A stretch of 56,620 nucleotides of DNA from Heritagella caecorum (GCA_904419035.1 CAJFQL010000011.1:1-56620); one strand, 5' to 3'; positions 7,222-14,602 are shown, counted from the first letter of the stretch. Made by a program: numbers and translations. The notes: generated by a model not told the origin, from the letters alone.

Positions 7222-7780
7222 AGTATGCGAAATAAGGGCGGCAGCGGCGGCAGACGCTTCAAAAGCCCTTAGATTAGAGGGTAGACCGATCGTTTACGAT
7301 CAGCCTACCAAGATAGGCGATCCGGCAGGATCGTATATCGAAATTATCCGAGCGGGCGCGCTGGATCATGCGGATTTATCCGACGCGCGGTTGTTTTACA
7401 ATCACGACTTGAACAAAGTGCCGCTTGCAAGGACACCAAAGACAATGCAACTCACGATTGATCCGGCAGGGTTGAAGATGGTTGCAGAATTACCCGACAC
7501 CGAGGAAGCGCGAAGCGTCTATACGGCAGTACAGCGCGGCGATCTTTCCGGAATGTCATTTGCCTTCAAAGTGCCGGAAGGCGGCGACAGTTACGACGCG
7601 GCGACCAATACGCGGACGATCTTCACGATCGAAAAAGTGTATGAAATCAGCGTCGTCCCCTTCCCTGCCTACCCGCAAACAAGCGTTGAAGCGCGATCCG
7701 CTTTTAGCGCGGCGGCTTCCGAGCAGAAGAAGGCAGCGGCGATTATTAAGGCAAACAAAATCTTGATGAAAGAGGTTTAA
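7208..7780 (+). CDS. Prohead maturation protease (HK97 family)
   Basis: 190 aa. The herpesvirus/HK97-type serine protease pattern is visible: LEGRPIVYDQPTKI near the N-terminus, ARLFYNHDLNKVPLART with the likely catalytic histidine, then GDLSGMSFAFKV with the likely catalytic serine. IEKVYEISVVPFPAYPQT, the family's signature C-terminal strand, follows. It cleaves the scaffold or delta region of the major capsid protein during head maturation. Its presence shows the element encodes a maturing capsid, not just packaging functions. Confidence 0.93.
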   Translation: MKEIRVCEIRAAAAADASKALRLEGRPIVYDQPTKIGDPAGSYIEIIRAGALDHADLSDARLFYNHDLNKVPLARTPKTMQLTIDPAGLKMVAELPDTEEARSVYTAVQRGDLSGMSFAFKVPEGGDSYDAATNTRTIFTIEKVYEISVVPFPAYPQTSVEARSAFSAAASEQKKAAAIIKANKILMKEV

Positions 7781-7784
7781 CACG

Positions 7785-8045
7785 ATGGACGAAGAGAAAA
7801 TGAACACCGAAGCGGCGCAGGAAAACGAAGTGCCGAAGCAGGAGCCGGAAAAAAAGCGCCGCCGCTCCCTCACAGATCGGCTATATGCTCAATTAGAAAT
7901 TTTGGAGCGGGAACAAGAGAAGATCGCTTCCGGCTATGACGGCAGCAGCAACCCGAAATCGGCAAGAAGCGAATATCTTGCTTTCGCAAAACAGATCACC
8001 GATACAGCAAATACCATTATCACCATTAAACGGGGAGGAAAATAA
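7785..8045 (+). CDS. Small charged coiled protein, possible scaffold-like
   Basis: 86 aa. It is highly charged (MDEEKMNTEAAQENEVPKQEPEKKRRRSLTDRLYAQLEILEREQEKIASG), with a predicted helical middle and a C-terminal ITDTANTIITIKR. It lies between protease and major capsid genes, starting 4 nt after the protease stop. Scaffolding or capsid-size proteins often map here, so that role is possible. No conserved domain is recognised and the short length argues for caution. Confidence 0.6.
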   Translation: MDEEKMNTEAAQENEVPKQEPEKKRRRSLTDRLYAQLEILEREQEKIASGYDGSSNPKSARSEYLAFAKQITDTANTIITIKRGGK

Positions 8046-8047
8046 CA

Positions 8048-9289
8048 ATGAAATTCAAGACCATTGCAGAAGCTTTCAACCACTACCGCACTTCTACGCT
8101 GGAGGAAATCGAGCGCAGGGCGGCGGAGATCAAAAACACCATTTCAACAGACGCGGGCGCAGACGTGGACGCGCTGAACATCGAGCTTGACGGGCTGGCA
8201 CAGGCGAAAGAGAACATCAAGCAGCGCAGCGCCGGAAACGGCGGGCAGACGGGCAGCGGCTTCAATCCAATTTCCGGAGCGGGTATGACCTTTGAGCGCC
8301 GCGCAAGCTATGACGCGACCGAAGGCGACGTGCTTAACAGCGCAGAATACCGAAGCGCCTTTATGAAAAAACTGCTGGGGCGCAAGCTGAACAGCTTTGA
8401 AGAAGCGGCTTTTAACCGCGCTATGAACGAGCAGCGCGCGGACGCTTTCGCAACCGGAACAAGCGCGGCGGCGGTTCTTCCTACGCAGACGCTTAACGAG
8501 GTTATCAGCAAAGCCCGCGATATGGGCGGAATTATGAGCGTTTGCAGAAGCTTCAACGTGCCGTCGAAAATCGCTATTCCCGTGGGAACGCCTTTGACCG
8601 CCGCAAGCTGGCATACCGAGGGCGCGGCGGTTGACAGCGTTGCGCCTTCCGTCGCAAGCATCACTTTTGACGGGTACGAAATTATGAAGGTGCTTTCTAT
8701 CAGCGTGAAGGTGCAGACAATGAGCATTGCGGCGTTTGAAAGCTACCTTGTGGAAGAGCTTTCTAATTGCGTGATGGCTTGTATCGCAAACGCCCTTGTA
8801 AACGGTACGGGTACTTCGGAAGGCACGGGCGTTCTTTCGGGTATTTCGTGGACGGCAAACACCAACGCTTTCACTTTCAGCAAGACAGACGGGCTTGTAT
8901 ATGCCGACGTTGTAAAGGTTGTCGCCGCATTGAAGCGCGGGTATGCTAACGGCGCTTGCTGGGCTATGAATAACGCGACGCTTTACAGCCTGTTCTATGG
9001 GCTTGTAGACGCGAACAAGCGCCCGATCTTTATTGCCGATCCAAAGGCTGAAACAATCGGGAAAATTTTAGGCTTCCCCGTTGTGGTTGATGATTACCTT
9101 CCGGCTGAAACAATCATTTTCGGCAACTTCAATTACATGGGCTACAATATGCCCGAGGGTATCACGATCGAAGCTTCCAGAGAAAGCAGCTTCAAGAAAG
9201 GGCTTATTGATTACCGCGCAATGGCGGTTGCCGATTGTAAGCCCATTGTACCGGAAGCGTTTATCAAGCTGACACGTGCAACAGCGTAA
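8048..9289 (+). CDS. Major capsid protein (HK97 fold)
   Basis: 413 aa. The first about 100 residues are coiled and polar (TLEEIERRAAEIKNTISTDAG...), matching the cleavable delta/scaffold domain. The rest has the HK97-family run: FATGTSAAAVLPTQTLNEVISKARDMGGIMSVCRSFNV, SWHTEGAAVDSVAPSVASITFDGYEIMKVLSISVKV, and the C-terminal ILGFPVVVDDYLPAETIIFGNFNYMGYNMPEGITIE. GGGGAGG precedes the ATG. It is the shell protein, made with the upstream protease. HK97-family capsids are the type described for capsid-forming PICIs. Confidence 0.95.
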   Translation: MKFKTIAEAFNHYRTSTLEEIERRAAEIKNTISTDAGADVDALNIELDGLAQAKENIKQRSAGNGGQTGSGFNPISGAGMTFERRASYDATEGDVLNSAEYRSAFMKKLLGRKLNSFEEAAFNRAMNEQRADAFATGTSAAAVLPTQTLNEVISKARDMGGIMSVCRSFNVPSKIAIPVGTPLTAASWHTEGAAVDSVAPSVASITFDGYEIMKVLSISVKVQTMSIAAFESYLVEELSNCVMACIANALVNGTGTSEGTGVLSGISWTANTNAFTFSKTDGLVYADVVKVVAALKRGYANGACWAMNNATLYSLFYGLVDANKRPIFIADPKAETIGKILGFPVVVDDYLPAETIIFGNFNYMGYNMPEGITIEASRESSFKKGLIDYRAMAVADCKPIVPEAFIKLTRATA

Positions 9290-9304
9290 CGGGGAGCGGG
9301 TACA

Positions 9305-9577
9305 ATGCTGAGTTTAGAGGACGCAAGGGAAGCTTTGCGGCTGGACGGCACGGACAACGACGATATTATAACGGGCTTGTTAAACGCCATTCCGGATTAT
9401 ATCGAACTTTGCACAGGGGTAACGGAAGAACAGCAAGCGCAAGAGCCGTTAGCGGATACGGCGGGAAAATTCCTGTTGATCCTTTGGTATAACGCGGAGC
9501 GGGTGGACGCTGAAAAGATACAGCGGACAATAGACAGCCTGTTAAAGACACTTCAACTGAAAGCGGAAAGGGGTTAA
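9305..9577 (+). CDS. Head-tail connector, gp6-like
   Basis: 90 aa. The short helical protein begins MLSLEDAREALRLDGTDNDDIITGLLNAIPDYIELCTG and ends in a conserved helix KFLLILWYNAERVD...TIDSLLKTLQ. This is the pattern of the QLRG/HK97 gp6-like DNA-packaging connector family that stacks below the portal. It starts 16 nt after the capsid gene with GGGGAGCGGG as ribosome-binding site. Together with the gp10- and gp16-like proteins it completes a neck. Confidence 0.85.
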   Translation: MLSLEDAREALRLDGTDNDDIITGLLNAIPDYIELCTGVTEEQQAQEPLADTAGKFLLILWYNAERVDAEKIQRTIDSLLKTLQLKAERG

Positions 9578-9580
9578 GAT

Positions 9581-10345
9581 ATGGCGAAGGACTACGCGAG
9601 GGCGTTCTATGACAGTCCAGCATGGCGCAGGACGCGCGAAGCTTATTTACAGAGTAAGCATTATATATGCGAAGATTGTGGCGGGGCGGCTTCCGTAGTC
9701 CACCATATTACTTACATAAAGCCGTGGAACGTGAACAATCCGGAAATAACGCTGAATTGGGATAATCTGAAAGCGGTATGCGAAAAGTGCCATGCACAGG
9801 AACACGCGCAGGATTTGAAGAAGCGCGGCGGAGAAGCAAGGCGGAACGGGGTTGCCTTCGATGAAGAGGGCAACTTGATAAAGCAAGCGAATGTGTTTCT
9901 TATATGCGGCAGTCCGGCGAGCGGGAAAACAACCTATGTAGCGGAGCATAAAGGGGAATGCGATCTTGTCGTTGACCTTGATTATATTTGCGCTGCATTA
10001 GCGGGCGAAGCGGGAAACGTGCATACAGACCGAAAGCCCGTATTGTCTGTTGCGCTGGAGGTTCGGGAGCTTCTTTATCAGATCATAGCGGAGCGGCGCG
10101 GGAAATGGGAACGCGCGTTTGTTGTAACCACTATTGCAGACGCACGGGAAATGAAGGCGGTTGCCGATGAGTTGCGGGCGGAAGTTATCGTAATAAAAGC
10201 GACGTTGCCGGAGTGCTTACAGCGGATCAAGAGCGATCCAAGCAGGAAGAACAGGACGCTATACGAAAGATTAGCGAAAGAATGGTTTGAAAAATATAAC
10301 AAGTCGCTGGAATGCGGCGCAATCCCCCCCACTTCTCATTTTTAA
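9581..10345 (+). CDS. HNH endonuclease fused to a P-loop kinase-like domain
   Basis: 254 aa. Residues 25-80 are an HNH nuclease: zinc cysteines C30/C33 and C67/C70, the HH pair at 41-42, WDNL at 60-63, and His71. HNH proteins beside terminases are needed for cos-type cleavage and packaging in HK97-like phages. The C-terminal half begins NVFLICGSPASGKTTYV, a Walker A motif at 110-117. It continues like a small nucleotide or polynucleotide kinase, with VVDLDYICAAL and a lid-like stretch around CLQRIKSDPSRKNRT. The fusion could couple DNA end processing to cleavage; that is inference. Confidence 0.85.
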   Translation: MAKDYARAFYDSPAWRRTREAYLQSKHYICEDCGGAASVVHHITYIKPWNVNNPEITLNWDNLKAVCEKCHAQEHAQDLKKRGGEARRNGVAFDEEGNLIKQANVFLICGSPASGKTTYVAEHKGECDLVVDLDYICAALAGEAGNVHTDRKPVLSVALEVRELLYQIIAERRGKWERAFVVTTIADAREMKAVADELRAEVIVIKATLPECLQRIKSDPSRKNRTLYERLAKEWFEKYNKSLECGAIPPTSHF

Positions 10346-10439
10346 GGGGAGGGAAAACACCGGCGGCGGGGAACCTTTCTTTTCCCCTCTAAGGGCGCGC
10401 GTATGAGGGGAGGGGTAAAGCGGGCGCAGCGGTTTTGAA
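10346..10439 (+). other. G-rich spacer between HNH and small terminase, candidate packaging site
   Basis: 94 bp with no gene. It holds a direct repeat of GGGGAGGG (about 10347-10354 and 10408-10417), a GGGGAA...TTCCCC inverted match, and a GC-rich centre. HK97-type cos sites commonly lie beside the HNH and terminase genes, so this is a candidate cos region. No cohesive-end sequence can be proven by reading. Confidence 0.35.
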
Positions 10440-10808
10440 ATGGGGTGTTTTGGCTTGACGGTAAAAGGAGATAAAGAAAGATTGAAAGATTTGCGGAAGC
10501 TTCGCAGGATATTGAAGCTTGTTCCGGCAGACCGCAAACACATAGGTGAAGAACTCATAGAACGCATTACGTTTATGGCGGGCGTTCTTGATGATTTACA
10601 AGCGCAGATACAGGAACACGGCACAACCGACCATTTCAAGCAGGGCGTACAGGAATTTGACCGCGAAAGCCCAGCGCTAAAATCCTACAATACAACGATC
10701 CAGCGTTACAGTCTGTTGTATAAACAGCTTGTTGATCTGCTTCCCCCGCCAGAGGTGGACGAAAAGAAGAAAAACGACGTGCTGGAATTTATCACAAAGC
10801 AGGGATAA
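10440..10808 (+). CDS. Terminase small subunit (P27-like)
   Basis: 122 aa or slightly shorter. The protein is helical (LRKLRRILKLVPADRKHIGEELIERITFMAGVLDDLQAQIQEHG), with a C-terminal part of the P27/terminase small-subunit type (ALKSYNTTIQRYSLLYKQLVDLLPPPEVDEKKKNDVLEFITKQG). It sits directly before the large subunit and recognises the element's packaging site. The start is uncertain: ATG at 10440 has no clear ribosome-binding site and a later TTG start is possible. A distinctive TerS is what lets PICIs package their own DNA. Confidence 0.8.
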   Translation: MGCFGLTVKGDKERLKDLRKLRRILKLVPADRKHIGEELIERITFMAGVLDDLQAQIQEHGTTDHFKQGVQEFDRESPALKSYNTTIQRYSLLYKQLVDLLPPPEVDEKKKNDVLEFITKQG

Positions 10809-10811
10809 GGC

Positions 10812-12461
10812 GTGAACTACATTACCGAGTATTGGAAGGAGATTGAAGGCGGGAAATGCGTTGTTTCGCGGCGGGTTAGGAAGGTATATGAACAGCTTGC
10901 GCGGCGGATCGAACAGCCGGAAGCGGGCGGGCGCTATATCTTCGATGAAAAGAAGGCGCTTCGCCCGATTGAATTTATAGAGCGGTTTTGCAAGCACTCA
11001 AAAGGCGAATGGGCGGGAAAGCCCGTAACCCTTGAATTATTCCAAAAGGCTTTTATATCGGCGCTCTTCGGCTTCGTCGATAAAGAAACCGGCTTGCGGC
11101 AGTACCGCGAAGCTATGTTCTACGTAGCCCGCAAGAATGGTAAAAGCACCATGCTGGCGGGCATTGCGTTATATATGCTTGTCGCCGATCTTGAAGCGGG
11201 AGCGGAGATATACAGCGCAGCGACAAAGAGGGATCAAGCGCGGCTTATCTTTGAAGAAGCTTATAACATGGTAAAACAGAGCGCCCAGCTTCGGGAATTG
11301 CTAAAAAAGCGCAAGGGCGATCTATATTTTGCGGCGACCTTCTCCCGCTTTGAAGCATTGAGCAAGGATAGCGGGAGTATGGACGGGCTGAACGCGCATT
11401 GCGTCATAATCGACGAATTGCACGGCGTGAAGGATCGCAATTTGTACGAGGTTTTGAAGCAGTCGCAGAGCGCCCGCCGCCAGCCGCTCTTGATTATGAT
11501 AACGACGGCGGGAACGGTGCGCGAATGTATCTTTGATGAAATGTATGCGACCGCTTGCAATATCGTTGACGGCGTTTTCAAAGATGATACCTTCTTGCCG
11601 ATCCTCTATGAATTAGACAGCCGCGAGGAATGGACGCAGCCGGAAGCGTGGCAAAAGGCTAATCCGGCATTAGGCACAATCAAGAAGCTGGACGATCTGA
11701 AAACAAAAATTGCCCGCGCACAGAATAACCCGAGCGAACTTAGGGGCTTGCTTGTTAAAGAATTCAACGTAAAGGACACGTTAAGCACAGCGTGGCTTAC
11801 CCTTGACGATATAGAAAATCCGGAAACCTTTGATCCTGCCCGCTTCAAGAACAAGTTTGCGATCGGCGGCGCGGATTTGTCGAAAACGCTTGACCTTACG
11901 TGTGCTACCCTGCTTATGGTAGACAAGGAAACAGAAAAGCGGTATGTAACGCAAATGTATTGGATACCGGAAGAAACGCTTGAAAGGCGCGTACTTGAAG
12001 AAAAGATACCGTATGACAAGTGGCGCGATCGCGGCTTGTTGCGGACGTGCGCCGGAAATACGATTGATTACAGGGACGTTACAGCGTGGTTTATCGAAAT
12101 GACGCAGGAATATAAAATCATTCCGGCGTGGGTTTACTATGACGCATGGAGCGCCCGTTATTGGGTTGAGGAAATGAAAGCGAACGGGTTTAGTATGATC
12201 CCGTGCAGACAGGGCGCGCAGACGCTTTCCCTTCCTATGCAGCAGTTAGGGGCAGACTTACAGGCAAAGCGGGTTGTTTACAATAATAACCCGATCTTGA
12301 AATGGTGTTTGACAAATACAGGCGTTCAGACAGACCGCAACGGGAACATAACGCCGGTAAAAAATCAAGCAGCGAAGCAACGCATAGACGGCATGGCGAG
12401 CCTTCTTGACGCTTACGTGGGCTTGACCGAGAAATACAACGAGTTTATAGGCGCATTGTAA
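10812..12461 (+). CDS. Terminase large subunit
   Basis: 549 aa, GTG start 3 nt after the TerS stop. The ATPase domain has Walker A ARKNGKST (106-113) and Walker B CVIIDELHG (catalytic Glu202), plus a coupling motif near TTAG. The RNase-H-like nuclease domain shows Asp355 in IGGADLSKTLDLT and Asp444 in YYDAWSARYW. A later acidic region falls around RIDGMASLLDAYVG. This is the full-length terminase 1 (HK97-like) form that powers DNA translocation into the prohead. No truncation or frameshift is seen. Confidence 0.96.
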   Translation: MNYITEYWKEIEGGKCVVSRRVRKVYEQLARRIEQPEAGGRYIFDEKKALRPIEFIERFCKHSKGEWAGKPVTLELFQKAFISALFGFVDKETGLRQYREAMFYVARKNGKSTMLAGIALYMLVADLEAGAEIYSAATKRDQARLIFEEAYNMVKQSAQLRELLKKRKGDLYFAATFSRFEALSKDSGSMDGLNAHCVIIDELHGVKDRNLYEVLKQSQSARRQPLLIMITTAGTVRECIFDEMYATACNIVDGVFKDDTFLPILYELDSREEWTQPEAWQKANPALGTIKKLDDLKTKIARAQNNPSELRGLLVKEFNVKDTLSTAWLTLDDIENPETFDPARFKNKFAIGGADLSKTLDLTCATLLMVDKETEKRYVTQMYWIPEETLERRVLEEKIPYDKWRDRGLLRTCAGNTIDYRDVTAWFIEMTQEYKIIPAWVYYDAWSARYWVEEMKANGFSMIPCRQGAQTLSLPMQQLGADLQAKRVVYNNNPILKWCLTNTGVQTDRNGNITPVKNQAAKQRIDGMASLLDAYVGLTEKYNEFIGAL

Positions 12462-12493
12462 AAAGTACCATTGAAAGCGAGGGGGCAAGAGGA

Positions 12494-12886
12494 ATGAAGT
12501 TGAAAGATAAAAAAATACGGTTCATTGCCGAAACGCGCACAGTAAATGAAAACGGTTTTGCTACATACGTATGGAAACCCGTACATAGCGGGCGGCTTTG
12601 GGCGTATTACAGGCAGCTTTCCGGAAGTGAATTCTTCGCTTCGGCGACGGTAAACGAAACGGAAGAAGTACTGTTTGTCGTAAACTACCGTACCGACATT
12701 ACAGCCGATATGCTGATTGAATACAAGGGGCAGTATTACGAGATTACCCGCATAGATGATTTTGAAGGCTACAAGGACGATCTAAGCGTTTATTGCAAGC
12801 TTGCACAAAATCAAAATATTGAAATAGTAGAGCCGGAAACGCAGGAGGGCGGGCAGAATGGAACAGTTACCGCAAAACGTTCTTGA
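12494..12886 (+). CDS. Head closure / head-tail adaptor (SPP1 gp16-like)
   Basis: 130 aa. The beta-rich pattern of the phage head-tail joining family is clear: LKDKKIRFIAETRTVNENGFATYVWKPVHSGRLWAYYRQLSGSEFFASATVNETEEVLFVVNYRTDITADMLIEYKGQYYEITRIDDFEGYKDDLSVYCKL. It forms the stopper ring that closes the filled head and presents the surface to which a tail docks. In this tailless element it is the last structural gene, as expected if tails come from a helper phage. Confidence 0.85.
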   Translation: MKLKDKKIRFIAETRTVNENGFATYVWKPVHSGRLWAYYRQLSGSEFFASATVNETEEVLFVVNYRTDITADMLIEYKGQYYEITRIDDFEGYKDDLSVYCKLAQNQNIEIVEPETQEGGQNGTVTAKRS

Positions 12887-13439
12887 TATAATCGCGGCGG
12901 CGGTTGCACAGGCGACGCGGCAGACGGTGGAAGTTTTGCAGCAGCAAGCGCCGGAACGAAACTACTTCAAAATTACGGAGAAGCTTTTATACAGCTATCC
13001 GACGTTAAAGCGCATTGTTTCAGACAAGGCAGCTTATACACGGGTAGAGTTGCAGGGACGAAGCGGCGTTGTCCGCTTCAACGCGAACAAAGCGTGGAAA
13101 AGTACGGACGATATTTTAGAGGATATGGAGAAGGACAAGGAAGCGGAATATGATATAACCGCAAAGGAATTCAAGCGGCTGGATCGCGTAATACAGGCGT
13201 TCAAAGACCGGAAAGAATTTGCCGTTATCCGTTTGTATTACTTCAAGGAGCGGGCGGACGGAACGCCGCTACCCGAGGACGCGCAGGAAATGACGTGGGA
13301 AGAAGTAAGCTTCCAGATCGACAAAGGGTTAAAAACCGTAATTCGCTGGCGAAACGATATTATAAACGATATGGCTATTTGCCTTTTCGGGATTGACGCA
13401 GCTATACAGGCTGGAACAGAACGCAAGAAGAAAGAATAA
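12858..13439 (+). CDS. ArpU-like late transcriptional regulator
   Basis: 193 aa, overlapping the adaptor gene by 29 bp. The C-terminus contains a region-4/helix-turn-helix-like segment (MTWEEVSFQIDKGLKTVIRWRNDIINDMAICLFG) preceded by RVIQAFKDRKEFAVIRLYYFKE. This layout resembles the ArpU/RinA family of sigma-like late regulators of Firmicute phages and PICIs. An N-terminal helical stretch (VLDIIAAAVAQATRQTVEVLQQQ) is separate. It may control the head operon, but its own position at the end of that operon would make a feed-forward loop. ArpU assignment is by eye. Confidence 0.65.
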   Translation: MEQLPQNVLDIIAAAVAQATRQTVEVLQQQAPERNYFKITEKLLYSYPTLKRIVSDKAAYTRVELQGRSGVVRFNANKAWKSTDDILEDMEKDKEAEYDITAKEFKRLDRVIQAFKDRKEFAVIRLYYFKERADGTPLPEDAQEMTWEEVSFQIDKGLKTVIRWRNDIINDMAICLFGIDAAIQAGTERKKKE

Positions 13440-13440
13440 A

Positions 13441-13478
13441 CCCGCTCGCCCGAAAGGGTGGAGCGGGTTTATTTCTTT
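13441..13478. terminator. Bidirectional terminator at right end of island
   Basis: CCCGCTC (13441-13447) pairs with GAGCGGG (13461-13467) around a CGAAAG-type loop region, followed by TTTATTTCTTT on the plus strand. On the minus strand the same stem is followed by TTTATTC. It ends the head operon. In the excised circle it would also end the recombinase gene, whose alternative stop codon is at 13477-13479. In the integrated state it is the first terminator downstream of tRNA-Ala. Confidence 0.8.
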
Positions 13479-13545
13479 AGCGTTCAATCTGAACGACTAA
13501 CCCGAACACGTCAAGCGTTACAAAAATGTTCGGATTAGATTGTAA

Positions 13546-13553
13546 TGGTGGAC
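13546..13553. other. attR core (8-bp repeat) inside tRNA-Ala 3' end
   Basis: TGGTGGAC is the second copy of the attL core and encodes the discriminator, CCA and last stem bases of tRNA-Ala on the minus strand. The tRNA remains intact after integration. To its left (13480-13545) lie 22 sense codons that continue the recombinase frame in the excised circle. Confidence 0.7.
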
Positions 13554-13621
13554 CTGAAGAGATTCGAACTCTCGACTTCTACAATGCGAATGTAGCACTC
13601 TCCCAACTGAGCTACAGGCCC
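13546..13621 (-). tRNA. tRNA-Ala (anticodon CGC)
   Basis: A 76-nt cloverleaf with encoded CCA is read on the minus strand. The acceptor stem GGGCCTG pairs with CAGGTCC, the anticodon stem CTACA/TGTAG encloses loop TTCGCAT (anticodon CGC, codon GCG), and TTCGAAT is in the T-loop. It is the insertion target of the island, whose left end duplicates its last 8 bases. Confidence 0.95.
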
Positions 13622-13642
13622 GTGTTTCTCACAGCGTTGTCT

Positions 13643-13671
13643 ATTATAGCACGGTGTGAGAAAAAATGCAA
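13643..13671 (-). promoter_or_regulatory. Promoter of tRNA-Ala
   Basis: On the minus strand, -35 TTGCAT (13671-13666) and -10 TATAAT (13648-13643) are separated by 17 bp, about 20 bp before the tRNA 5' end. Confidence 0.75.
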
Positions 13672-13695
13672 CGGGTATTTCCAAATTTTTTTCGG

Positions 13696-14388
13696 TCAGC
13701 GCTTTTCTTTGTTCTTTTTGGCTTTTTGGGCCGCCTGTTTTTTGGGGTCAATCGTACCGCCGCTTTCCACATACCGGCAAAAATCCTTCATGCAGCAAGC
13801 ATCACACTGCGGTTTGCGGGCATCGCACACGGCCCGTCCGTGGAGCACCAGCCGGTGACAGAAATCGCTGCCTTTTTCCGGAGGCAAAACGGCGCGCAAA
13901 TCCATTTCGACTTTATAGGGGTCGGTTTCGTCCGTCAACCCCAGCCGCCCGCAAATGCGGATACAGTGGGTATCAGTCACCACCGCCGGTTTGCCGAATA
14001 CATCCCCCACAATCAGGTTGGCGGTTTTACGGCCTACGCCCGGTAGCTTGACGAGTTCTTCGATGGTATCCGGCACCACACCGTGGTAGTCATCCCGCAA
14101 TTTGCAGCACAATAGATAGATGTCCCTTGCTTTAGTTTTATATAAGCCGCAAGAACGGACATATTCGGCGATTTCTTCCGGGGACGAAGCACAGTAGTCG
14201 TCCAGGGTGGGGAACCGGGCAAACAGCGCCGGGGTCACCTGGTTGACGCGGGCGTCGGTACATTGGGCAGCCAGCCGCACCGAAATGAGCAGCTGCAAGG
14301 GGTCTTGGTATGTCAGCGAACACTGGGCGCCGGGGTATTCCTTTTCCAGCGCTTCCACGGCACGCAATGCTTTTTCCTGTCGATCCAT
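13696..14388 (-). CDS. nth: Endonuclease III (DNA glycosylase/AP lyase)
   Basis: 230 aa. The helix-hairpin-helix LPGVGRKTAN holds catalytic Lys121, and VVTDTHCIRICGRLGL holds catalytic Asp139. The C-terminal 4Fe-4S loop has Cys188, 195, 198 and 204 (C-x6-C-x2-C-x5-C). It removes oxidised pyrimidines in base-excision repair. The start at 14388 is chosen for GGAGG 8 nt upstream; the in-frame ATG at 14415 would add residues with no ribosome-binding site. A basic C-terminal tail (KKQAAQKAKKNKEKR) extends past the iron-sulfur loop. It is monocistronic, upstream of tRNA-Ala. Confidence 0.95.
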   Translation of the reverse strand: MDRQEKALRAVEALEKEYPGAQCSLTYQDPLQLLISVRLAAQCTDARVNQVTPALFARFPTLDDYCASSPEEIAEYVRSCGLYKTKARDIYLLCCKLRDDYHGVVPDTIEELVKLPGVGRKTANLIVGDVFGKPAVVTDTHCIRICGRLGLTDETDPYKVEMDLRAVLPPEKGSDFCHRLVLHGRAVCDARKPQCDACCMKDFCRYVESGGTIDPKKQAAQKAKKNKEKR

Positions 14389-14573
14389 AGAGGAAAACCT
14401 CCTTCTTTTTCGCATTCTGTCTTTTCATTGTACCGCAGCAGGCCCTTTTACGCAACCGGAAACTTTTTTGCATGATACTACTTTGTTTCTTGCAAAACAA
14501 GCCGGAAATTTGGGGCAAAATGCATTTATTTGCAGATTCGAGGAAAGGGACATGCATGCTTTTTGAATATGTA

Positions 14574-14602
14574 TTGCAAATATTGGGAAATCTGTGTATA
14601 AT
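14574..14602 (+). promoter_or_regulatory. Promoter of glyA
   Basis: TTGCAA (14574-14579), a 17-bp spacer and TATAAT (14597-14602) lie about 65 bp upstream of glyA. No riboswitch was recognised in the short leader. Confidence 0.75.

Larger units (their letters stand above)
240..13553. mobile_element. Tailless capsid-encoding island, cf-PICI-like satellite in tRNA-Ala
   Basis: The element is bounded by the 8-bp repeat TGGTGGAC and lies at the 3' end of tRNA-Ala. It has a lysogeny arm (serine recombinase, XRE repressor), a divergent early region with an HUH Rep, and one long rightward operon. That operon holds a zinc-ribbon ORF, gp10-like protein, portal, protease, HK97 capsid, gp6-like connector, HNH, TerS, TerL, gp16-like adaptor and ArpU-like protein. 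Every DNA-packaging, head and neck function is present. No tail, host-recognition or lysis gene is, and the genes are tightly overlapped with no visible pseudogenes. This matches the published concept of capsid-forming phage-inducible chromosomal islands. The alternative is a prophage that cleanly lost its tail and lysis modules. Confidence 0.75.

Noticed and set aside
240..13553. Ordinary intact prophage
   Set aside because: No tail, tape-measure, baseplate, holin or endolysin genes are present and the element is far too small, with no gap where they could be.
13526..13858. Open frame starting MFGLDCNGGPEEIRTLDF on the plus strand
   Set aside because: It is the antisense of tRNA-Ala plus the nth 3' region; such EIRTLD-like peptides are a classic artefact of tRNA genes.
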